From the NCBI RefSeq assembly GCF_900115085.1, contig NZ_FOVF01000014.1:34697-98696 (forward strand): DNA of 64,000 nucleotides, in the 5' to 3' direction. The notes under the pieces were generated by a model. That model had not been told where the DNA came from. It saw nothing but the letters and a program-made list of their open reading frames with translations, and searched no databases. This document shows, piece after piece, positions 18,029 to 26,922 of the stretch. The translations under genes were made by a program, and so were the position numbers. The DNA comes from Dokdonella immobilis (GTDB taxonomy: Bacteria; Pseudomonadota; Gammaproteobacteria; Xanthomonadales; Rhodanobacteraceae). The first letter of the stretch is position 1, and the number at the start of each line of letters is the position of its first letter.

Positions 18029-20281
18029 TCAATGCATGGTAGGCGGAGCCGCCGTATCGAATCCGTTGACGAAAATCAGGTCATTGCCCAGCGGTTCGCA
18101 GGTGGCCGGATTCGAGGACTGGAACAGGGCTTGGGTCGCCCATTCGGGATGGTCGATGAACGGGTTGCGGTTGCCCTGGAAGGTCTGGATCACGTCGTTG
18201 CGGGCAAGTTCTTCGGCATCCGGCGGATCGGCCGCGTGCCAGGCCAGCAGGTCGCTGAGCAGGCCCATGTAGGCCGGCACGTTGTAATTCGAGCTGCCGA
18301 CGATCAGCGAGCGATTGTCGGTCAGTTCGAGGTTCGGCTCGGCCTGGCCGCTGGTCGGGTCGGTGCCGCCCTCGTAGCGGATCGCCATGTACATGACCGC
18401 ACGCGCGACGTCGCCCTTGCGATGGTTCCAGGTCTCGAAGGTGTTGTTGTTGACCCAGTTCGAGTTGCCCGGATAGACGCCGCTGCCGCCGCCGAAGCCG
18501 AAGTTGGCCTCGGTCGTGCGCTCGCCGCAGCTGGCCGCGACCGGACAGTTGCCGTAGGGACTGTTGCCGCGGTCGGCGTTCCATTGCGTATCGGACAGAT
18601 ACAGCATGTGGGTGTCCGTATAGGGCGCATTCGGCAGGCCGAGGTTGCCGGTCTGGCTCGGGAAGCCGAGCGAGTTCGGCCAGGTGTGCTCGCGGTTGTA
18701 GGTGACGCCGCTGCCGGTGCCGGCGCGATCGCTGATCGCCGTGTACAGGCGGTTCTTGTAGACGTCGAGGATCTGGTTCGGATTGCCCGGTGCGGCCTGT
18801 GCCGTCTCGAGGATCGTCCAGGTGTTCGTGCCCGACCCGCTGTACGGATAGGCGGTATGGCCGCGGATGGTCAGGTGCAGCGTGCAGCGCAATTGTTCGG
18901 CGCTGCTCGTATTGACCTGGCCGTAATAGCCGCTGGTCGAGCCATCGCCGACCGTGAAATGCACGGCCAGCGACTGCTCCATGGCGATATCGCCGGCGTT
19001 GCGCACGTGCTCGGCGATGATCGTGAACGTGCACTGGCCATTGGCCGGCAGCAGGCTGTCCGGGGTCAGCGTGCGCTGGGCGCCGCTGCCGCTCTCGGCG
19101 AGGCCGATCGGGGCGCTGTCGCAGGCCAACTCGAACGCGCCCGGCGTGGTCGTGACCGCTTCGCTGAAGCTGACCCGCACGTCACTGGCCAGCGGCACGT
19201 GGGTCGCGTTGTCGGCGGGTTGGGTCGAGATCACGCTCGGTGCGGGCAGGCTGCCGGGATCGAAGGTGGTGAACTCGACCACCGTGTCGGCGGCCATCGC
19301 ATCGGGCGTGCCGTCCTGGTCGAGGACGCCCGTGGCGAGGATCGTCCAGGTGCAGACCTCGTTCGCGGCAAAGCCCGGAGACGGGGTCAGCGTGTAGCTG
19401 GTTGGACCGCCCGTCTGTGTTGCCGTGTGCGAACCGGAATCGGCGCAACTGATCGAGTACCACGGTTCCGTCACCGTCACCGCTTCGCTGAAGCTCACCA
19501 CCAGGGTCGAGGCCAGCGGCACGTCGACGGCATTGTTCCCCGGCGTCGTCGAAAGCACGGTTGGCGGCACGTCGGCTGGCGGGTCGCCGGCCACGCTGAA
19601 ACCGATGTCGTCGATGGCCAGGCCGTCATCGGCGCCGCTGGCATTGGTGTCGACCCAGCGCACCCAGAGGCTCGCGCCGGCAGCGAGGTTGATGCCGGTG
19701 ATCGAATCGCTTCTCTCGCTCCGGTTCGCGGCCAGGTTCCCGTCCAGGGCCCCGGTCGAACCGGTCGTCGTCGGTGAGCTGAAGTCGAGCGTCGACACCG
19801 GAACCCAGGTTGCTGCGGCGTCGGTGAGCGAGGTCGCGTCGAGGCTGTACTGGAACAAGAGGGTGTCACTGCGGCCGGTTGTACCCAGTCGCCACTGCTC
19901 GCCGGTGTAGGAAACCGCAATCTCGCCGAGGGCGATGCCCGTGTCGTTGCGCAGCTGCGCACCGATCGTCGGCGTCACCGAGCCCGACAGCAGCGAACCG
20001 AAGGCGCGCTCATTGTTGCCGTTGGCGCCGAAGCTGTAGGTGTCACCGGAGTTGACCGCGCCATTGCTGGCCGTGTAGCTCGTATTGGCGTTGCTGCCCG
20101 ATTCGGCCAGGTACCAGCCATCGGGCAGGGTCGAACTGGAGCCGGTGACGGCCAACGTATCGAAGTCCTGCACGGGCGCGGTGCCGCCGACCAGCGGCAC
20201 GAACTGGGCCAGCGCGGCCGGCGCCAGCGCAAACAGGAAAAGCGAAGCCAGGACGCGCGTGGCGCCAGAACGTGGATGCAT
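18029..20281 (-). CDS. Secreted endonuclease I family nuclease with Big_5-type Ig-like domains
   Basis: A 750-residue exported protein with signal peptide [21 protein letters not shown]. Order: a beta-rich N-terminal module (about 25-235); two Ig-like repeats of the bacterial Big_5 kind ([20 protein letters not shown] and [18 protein letters not shown], each followed by VSFSEAV); then an endonuclease I (EndA/NucM) domain with [13 protein letters not shown] (catalytic His), [14 protein letters not shown] and [20 protein letters not shown]. The end LIFVNGFD resembles a short GFE/GFD-type tail I have seen on secreted proteins of this group, perhaps a sorting signal (inference). It probably degrades extracellular DNA. 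Confidence 0.9.
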   Translation of the reverse strand: MHPRSGATRVLASLFLFALAPAALAQFVPLVGGTAPVQDFDTLAVTGSSSTLPDGWYLAESGSNANTSYTASNGAVNSGDTYSFGANGNNERAFGSLLSGSVTPTIGAQLRNDTGIALGEIAVSYTGEQWRLGTTGRSDTLLFQYSLDATSLTDAAATWVPVSTLDFSSPTTTGSTGALDGNLAANRSERSDSITGINLAAGASLWVRWVDTNASGADDGLAIDDIGFSVAGDPPADVPPTVLSTTPGNNAVDVPLASTLVVSFSEAVTVTEPWYSISCADSGSHTATQTGGPTSYTLTPSPGFAANEVCTWTILATGVLDQDGTPDAMAADTVVEFTTFDPGSLPAPSVISTQPADNATHVPLASDVRVSFSEAVTTTPGAFELACDSAPIGLAESGSGAQRTLTPDSLLPANGQCTFTIIAEHVRNAGDIAMEQSLAVHFTVGDGSTSGYYGQVNTSSAEQLRCTLHLTIRGHTAYPYSGSGTNTWTILETAQAAPGNPNQILDVYKNRLYTAISDRAGTGSGVTYNREHTWPNSLGFPSQTGNLGLPNAPYTDTHMLYLSDTQWNADRGNSPYGNCPVAASCGERTTEANFGFGGGSGVYPGNSNWVNNNTFETWNHRKGDVARAVMYMAIRYEGGTDPTSGQAEPNLELTDNRSLIVGSSNYNVPAYMGLLSDLLAWHAADPPDAEELARNDVIQTFQGNRNPFIDHPEWATQALFQSSNPATCEPLGNDLIFVNGFDTAAPPTMH

Positions 20282-20563
20282 CGGAAAACCCCAGGAACAG
20301 CGCGTCATGCGACGCCAAGCCGCTCACTTTAGCCGGGAGCTTGTGACAAAAGGAAGTCGCTGTCCTCGCTCCGCGGCCCGCGTCGGCGGCTCGATGCCGG
20401 ATCGGGAGCCGCGACCTTGCCCGGACGGATCCCGGGACCAGGGCTTGCCTGCCGCTTCACCGTTCCTGGCCGGCCCATTGAAACGGTTCAGCCCAGCCCC
20501 ATGTTCCGGGCACGCCAACGCGCGGCCAACGCCTGAGGACTTCCGCAGGCGTTTTCTCGCGAG
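20282..20563. other. Endonuclease-groES intergenic region, no gene seen
   Basis: Divergent gap of 361 bases in total. This part must hold the endonuclease promoter and the upstream part of the groES promoter. I see no convincing coding frame, repeat family or RNA gene in it. The groES control elements are listed separately. Confidence 0.6.
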
Positions 20564-20595
20564 TAGAATTGGCACTCGTTCGGGCAGAGTGCTAA
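20564..20595 (+). promoter_or_regulatory. groESL promoter -10 and CIRCE operator (HrcA site)
   Basis: TTGGCACTC (20569-20577), a 9-base spacer and GAGTGCTAA (20587-20595) match the CIRCE consensus TTAGCACTC-N9-GAGTGCTAA with a single mismatch. A -10-like TAGAAT (20564-20569) abuts its left half, so bound HrcA would cover the start of transcription. groES begins 47 bases downstream. This indicates heat-shock derepression by HrcA; hrcA itself is not in the window. Confidence 0.93.
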
Positions 20596-20642
20596 CAGCC
20601 CGACATAAATTCAATTTAATCAACCCGTTAAAGGAATCCACC

Positions 20643-22723
<2,081 letters not shown>

Positions 22724-22732
22724 GAAGATTGG

Positions 22733-22779
22733 CCCCTCTCCCCGCGGGAGAGGGTGTCGCGAAGCGACGGGTGAGGGTT
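22733..22779. repeat. Dispersed CTCTCCCCGCGGGAGAG hairpin repeat after groEL
   Basis: CCCTCTCCCCGCGGGAGAGGG is a near-perfect palindrome starting at 22736, followed by a second small palindrome TGTCGCGAAGCGAC and GGTGAGGGT. It belongs with the hairpin family clustered at 1930-2232, where GGTGAGGGT also follows a palindrome. It sits between the groEL stop and the groEL terminator. Confidence 0.8.
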
Positions 22780-22827
22780 CGGCACTTGCCGAATGCCCGT
22801 CGTATCGAGGAAGTGCTGTTCGACAAG

Positions 22828-22857
22828 AAGCCCCGCAGCAATGCGGGGCTTTTTCTT
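22828..22857 (+). terminator. Rho-independent terminator of groESL
   Basis: AAGCCCCGCA (22828-22837) pairs with TGCGGGGCTT (22842-22851) around a GCAA loop and is followed by a TTTTCTTTT run. It ends the groESL operon before the PfpI gene. Confidence 0.93.
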
Positions 22858-23027
22858 TTGCTGAACGTGCGATGCAGACGCAAACGCCTGCGACGCCGAT
22901 GCGTTGCTGAATCTCGTGTTATGTCGGCGAGCAGGTGTTGGCGCAGGTTAAAGGCCGCTCGGCTAGTCTCCTTGCATCGCGGTGCCGTGCGCACCGCGGA
23001 TCCGTTTCCAACCAAGGAGGACATGCC

Positions 23028-23591
23028 ATGAACACGAAGATCCAGGGCAAGAAGGTCGCCATCCTCGCCACCCACGGCTTCGAGGAAAGCGAGTTGACCA
23101 GTCCGCGCGACGCGCTCAAGGAGGCCGGTGCAACGGTCGAGATCGTATCGCCGGAATCCGGCGAGCTGCAGGCGTTCCGGCACCTCGAAAAAGGCGTCAA
23201 GGTCTCTGTCGACAAGCCATTAACCGGGGCGAAGGCGGAAGACTATGACGCGATCGTGCTGCCGGGCGGCCTGTTCAATCCCGACCAGTTGCGCGTGAAT
23301 GCCGACGCGCTGAAATTCGTCCAGGCCTTCGTCAAGGCCGGCAAGCCGGTCGCGGCGATCTGCCATGGACCGTGGATCCTCGCCGACGCCGGCGCATTGA
23401 AGGGCCGCAAGGTCACGTCGGTTCCGACCATCCGCAAGGACATCGAGAATGCCGGTGCGAGCTGGGTCGACGAGGCCGTCGTGGTCGACAACGGCATCGT
23501 CACGAGCCGCACGCCAAAGGATCTCGATGCCTTCAACGCGAAGCTGATCGAGGAGATCGCTGAAGGCCGGCACGAGCGTCGCGCGGCCTGA
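23028..23591 (+). CDS. DJ-1/PfpI family protein (glyoxalase/deglycase or protease type)
   Basis: A 187-residue member of the PfpI/YhbO/Hsp31 superfamily. KVAILATHGFEESEL carries the conserved Glu, and AICHGPWILADAG the nucleophilic Cys and following His. Members are described as stress-related deglycases or glyoxalases; older annotation as protease is uncertain. ATG 23028 is set by AAGGAGG at 23014-23020, a near-ideal ribosome-binding site, in preference to earlier in-frame starts. It is transcribed on its own between two terminators. Confidence 0.92.
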   Translation: MNTKIQGKKVAILATHGFEESELTSPRDALKEAGATVEIVSPESGELQAFRHLEKGVKVSVDKPLTGAKAEDYDAIVLPGGLFNPDQLRVNADALKFVQAFVKAGKPVAAICHGPWILADAGALKGRKVTSVPTIRKDIENAGASWVDEAVVVDNGIVTSRTPKDLDAFNAKLIEEIAEGRHERRAA

Positions 23592-23614
23592 TCCTGATTT
23601 GTACCCTGTCGCTG

Positions 23615-23645
23615 AAAAACGGCCGGGGCTTGCCCCGGCCGTTTT
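23615..23645. terminator. Bidirectional rho-independent terminator
   Basis: AAAACGGCCGGGGC and GCCCCGGCCGTTTT pair around a short TT loop; A-runs on the left and T-runs on the right serve both strands. It separates the PfpI gene (plus strand) from the convergent VWA gene (minus strand), whose stop is 5 bases beyond. Confidence 0.93.
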
Positions 23646-23649
23646 GCAC

Positions 23650-25359
23650 TCAGCGCACGCTCACCGCCTGGCGGGTAATCGCGGTGTTGTCGACGACGAA
23701 GACGATGTCGTAGTCGCCGGCATCATCCGGTGCGCGCAGTGCTACGGTGTCGCCTTCCAGGGGCACGTCGGCGTAATTGAGATAGTCGAGCGTGTCGCGT
23801 TTGACGAAGCCAATCCAGTGACTGTTGTGGCGCGGACCCTGGAAGCGCACGGTTACCTCCTGGCGCGGTGAAAGGCTGGCTGGTGCATCGAGCTTGGCGA
23901 CGGCGGGCGTGATCGTGACCGGCTGCGAAGCGACGACCTTTTCGCGTTCGTTGAGGACGTAGCGCAATTCGTAGTCGCCCGCCTCGGTCGGCGCCATCAG
24001 CGTCGCCTCGGTCGTCGCGCCCTGCGGACGCACGTAATCGCGATAGCTGCCGGCATCGCTGCCGGCCGGGGCGAAGCCGATCCAGTGGCCCGAGCCCTCG
24101 GGGCCACTGGCCTTGATCCTGACCGTATCGCCGGCCATCGCGGTCGCCGGACCGCTGACGCTGGCCGCGCTGGCGACGACCTTGATCGCACGAGTCGCGA
24201 TGATTCGCTCGCGCTCGTTGAGCACGTAGCGCAACTCATATTCGCCCGGTTCGGACGGCGGCATCAATTCAATCTCGCTGACCGCGCCGGTCGGACGCGC
24301 GTACTCCAGGTAGGCCGTGATCGGACTGCCCTTTGGCGCGAAACCGACCCAGTGGTTCTTGCCGACCGGACCGCGGGCCGTGATCTTGACCTTGCTGCCG
24401 GTCGGCACCGTCTCGGGGGCCTCGATGCTGGCTTCGGCATCGCCGACCTCGAGCACGACGCGGGCGAGTACGCTGGGCTTGCGGATCGGGCTGACATAGC
24501 GCAGCTCGACCGGGCCGGCCTCGGCCGGCGCGCGCAGGGTCACGCTGCCCTTGCCGTTGCCCTTGGTCTTCAGGCCAACCGTTTCGTAATCAAGATAGGC
24601 GCCGTCTTCCGAGCCGACCGGGGCGAAGGTCACGTAGTCGCCGCGGTCCTCGGGGCCGGTCCAGGCCACTTGCACCTCGTTGGTGATCGTCAGCGCGCCC
24701 TGGGCGGCCACCGTGGCCGAAGCCGGCGCGGGTGGCGGTTCGGTGCTGACGCTGACCGCGCCTTCGATCGCGGCGCCGAGTTCGTCGGCGTTGCGGGCGT
24801 TGAAGTAGCGACCGCCGGTATTCTCGGCCAGGCAGCGCAGTTGCGCCTGGTGCTTCGGATCGCTGACATCGAAGCCGACCACATGCGCGGTGAAATCGAC
24901 GCCGCTCTTCTCGAGTTCAGCGCCGACGGCGCAGGGATCGAGGTTGCAGGTTTCCTCGCCGTCGGAGACGAGGATCACGGTGGCCTTGCGTTCGCTCGAG
25001 CGCAGGGTTTCCGCGGCATGCCTGACTGCCGCCGAGAGCGGCGTCATGCCTTTGGCATTGAGGCCGTTGACCGTGGCCAGGAAGGCGTTGCGATCGAGCG
25101 GGCCCGGTTCGATCAGGGTCTCGATATCGTTGCAATCGCCCTTGCGCCGGTGCCCGTAGGCGACCAGGCCCAGTGCATTCTCCGATTTCCAGTCGCCGAG
25201 CACCTCGGCCACTGTCTCGCGGGCGATCTCGACCTTGGTCTTGCCATTGATCTGGCCCCACATCGAGCCCGACGCATCGAGCACGAGCATCATGTTCTCG
25301 CCGGCCATCGACGAGGTCGCGAAAAACAGACTGAACAGCAATGGCAACGCAAAGCGCAT
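23650..25359 (-). CDS. Secreted VWA-domain protein with four beta-repeats
   Basis: A 569-residue exported protein: signal peptide (MRFALPLLFSLFFATSSMAG), a von Willebrand A domain (about 20-205) with the metal site DASGSM and LVSDGEETC, a short Pro/Ala linker, then four tandem beta-sandwich-like repeats of about 85-90 residues to the end. Each repeat carries a WxGFAP-like strand (YVTFAPVGS, WVGFAPKGS, WIGFAPAGS, WIGFVKRD) and three have YELRYVLNERE-like ends. VWA parts usually bind protein ligands; here the cysteines in CNDIE and CNLDPC may form disulfides. Function unknown; probably a periplasmic or surface binding protein. It stands alone, convergent to the PfpI gene. Confidence 0.88.
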   Translation of the reverse strand: MRFALPLLFSLFFATSSMAGENMMLVLDASGSMWGQINGKTKVEIARETVAEVLGDWKSENALGLVAYGHRRKGDCNDIETLIEPGPLDRNAFLATVNGLNAKGMTPLSAAVRHAAETLRSSERKATVILVSDGEETCNLDPCAVGAELEKSGVDFTAHVVGFDVSDPKHQAQLRCLAENTGGRYFNARNADELGAAIEGAVSVSTEPPPAPASATVAAQGALTITNEVQVAWTGPEDRGDYVTFAPVGSEDGAYLDYETVGLKTKGNGKGSVTLRAPAEAGPVELRYVSPIRKPSVLARVVLEVGDAEASIEAPETVPTGSKVKITARGPVGKNHWVGFAPKGSPITAYLEYARPTGAVSEIELMPPSEPGEYELRYVLNERERIIATRAIKVVASAASVSGPATAMAGDTVRIKASGPEGSGHWIGFAPAGSDAGSYRDYVRPQGATTEATLMAPTEAGDYELRYVLNEREKVVASQPVTITPAVAKLDAPASLSPRQEVTVRFQGPRHNSHWIGFVKRDTLDYLNYADVPLEGDTVALRAPDDAGDYDIVFVVDNTAITRQAVSVR

Positions 25360-25518
25360 GGGCTTCTCCCTTCCGGATCAGCCCGCATCATAGGAGCTGA
25401 CGCGCGGAATCGGAACGTTGTACTTCACGCGTGGCTTGTGCACCGGTTCACATTCGGTGTCATTGTTCCAGCGCCGACCTCGTCGGCTGCTGACAGCGGA
25501 CGCGTGGGCGCAGCAATT

Positions 25519-26019
25519 CTAGAAAATGCCGAGGGCGAGGCCTTCGGCGAGCAGGCTACCGAGTTCGCGCGCGCGGGCGAGGTCGGCATCGGGCAGGTGT
25601 TTCACGGCGAGGATCGCCTCGCGCGTCTGCGCCGCGGTGTTGATGATGATGGCAGGGGCGACCCGACGCAGGCGCAGGCCGGTGGCGATGCGGTCGATCT
25701 GGCGAGTCGCGCCCTCGCCGTCGGACCCCGCACAGACGATCGAGGCATAGGCCTTGCCGTTGCAGCGCTCGAGCAGGTCGTAATAGCTACGGTCGAAGAA
25801 TTCCTTCATCGCGCCGGACAGGCCGGCCAGGTTCTCGGGCGCGGCGAACACCAGGGCGTCCGCGGCCAGCACGTCGCTCGTCGAGGCCACCTCGGCACGC
25901 AGCGCGACGATATGAATCGCGGGATTCGGGGCGACAGCAGCGAGCACGGCGTCGACCATCTGCCCGGTCGCGCCGGTACGGCTGTGCCAGACGATCAGGA
26001 GGCGCTTTCCGGATGTCAT
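25519..26019 (-). CDS. Flavodoxin-like / NADPH-dependent FMN reductase family protein
   Basis: A 166-residue flavodoxin-fold protein. The phosphate loop region SRTGATGQMVDAVL near residue 13 and FAAPENLAGLSGAMKEFFDRSYYD around residues 60-80 resemble the WrbA/NADPH-dependent FMN reductase group. The substrate cannot be read from the sequence. It is monocistronic and diverges from the ECF sigma-kinase operon. Confidence 0.8.
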   Translation of the reverse strand: MTSGKRLLIVWHSRTGATGQMVDAVLAAVAPNPAIHIVALRAEVASTSDVLAADALVFAAPENLAGLSGAMKEFFDRSYYDLLERCNGKAYASIVCAGSDGEGATRQIDRIATGLRLRRVAPAIIINTAAQTREAILAVKHLPDADLARARELGSLLAEGLALGIF

Positions 26020-26366
26020 GGGCCGATTCCGTCAGTGCCGCCGACCGACCACGAGGCAAGGCCTTGCCACTCGGGTCATGGCCTGGCCCCCGATCGTTCC
26101 GGATCTCGTGGATGTCGACATCGCCATCGAAACTCCCTTGCCCCGGTACAGCCTAACTGCTCATGCGCCTCCCCGCCTCCATGTCCGCATCGCGGGCAAC
26201 CGAATCCTGGCCGATCCCGCCGCGAAAAGTCGCGACAGCGGCCCGCCTCGGGGCTATTCTCGCTTCGGCAATCAGACTTGCGGACGATCGCCGATTTGGC
26301 GAGCGATCCTGGATCGATCGAAGCCGCTGTCGGCGGTTGCGCAGAGGGCGCGGACGAGGGGATGGC
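26020..26366. other. Divergent control region between flavodoxin-like and ECF sigma genes
   Basis: A 347-base gap that must contain both promoters. I see a small palindromic patch near 26315-26325 (GATCCTGGATCGATCG) and the ribosome-binding site GAGGGG (26356-26361) for the sigma gene. A frame open from 26163 runs into the sigma gene but its early part is not family-like, so I treat it as non-coding. Confidence 0.5.
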
Positions 26367-26918
26367 GTGGCGGAAATCACCGAACTGATCGGCAAGGCGC
26401 GCGGCGGCGACCGGCAGGCTTCCGAACGCCTGTTTGCGACGCTCTATGACGAACTGCGGCGACTCGCCGCCGGCCAGTTGCGGGGCGACCCGGGCATGCG
26501 GGCGACCTCGCTCGTGCACGAGGCCTACCTGAAGCTGGCCCATCACGGTGCGCTCGAGGTCAATGACCGCGGTCACTATTTCGCCGTGGCCGCGCGCATC
26601 ATGCGCCAGATCGTCATCGACCATGTGCGTTCGCGCGCCGCCTTGCGCCGTGGCGGCAACGTGCAGATCGCACCGCTGACCACGACTGCGCTGCAGGCGG
26701 TCGCGCAGGATCGCGACGAAGAGGTCCTGGCCCTGGACGCTGCGCTCGGCAGCCTGGCCGAAATCGATCCGCAACTCGCGGGCCTTGTCGAAATGCGTTT
26801 CTACGCCGGGCTCGAGCTTGGCGAAATCGCCGAGGTGCAGGAGCGGTCGGAGCGTTCGCTCAAGCGCGACTGGCGTCGGGCGCGCGCCTTCCTGCAAAGG
26901 CATCTGACCGCGGAGTAG
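26367..26918 (+). CDS. ECF sigma factor paired with Ser/Thr kinase (TIGR02999, ECF43-like)
   Basis: A 183-residue sigma factor of the TIGR02999 type. Start GTG 26367 is fixed by GAGGGG 5 bases upstream and by the family N-terminus (ITELIGKARGGDRQASERLF). Region 2 reads MRATSLVHEAYLKLA, and region 4 has a helix-turn-helix (LELGEIAEVQERSERSLKRDWRRAR). Where ordinary ECF factors have an acidic DAED-like stretch before LVQE, this one has R-A-T47-S48. In the ECF43 factor EcfP of Vibrio, phosphorylation by the neighbouring kinase PknT is reported to compensate for such a gap. The kinase gene follows after 4 bases, so kinase control is likely here (inference). Confidence 0.88.
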   Translation: MAEITELIGKARGGDRQASERLFATLYDELRRLAAGQLRGDPGMRATSLVHEAYLKLAHHGALEVNDRGHYFAVAARIMRQIVIDHVRSRAALRRGGNVQIAPLTTTALQAVAQDRDEEVLALDAALGSLAEIDPQLAGLVEMRFYAGLELGEIAEVQERSERSLKRDWRRARAFLQRHLTAE

Positions 26919-26922
26919 GCCC

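Noticed and set aside
18029..20281. Prophage or conjugative origin for the endonuclease gene
   Set aside because: No integrase, structural phage genes or att repeats are nearby, and base composition matches the flanks.
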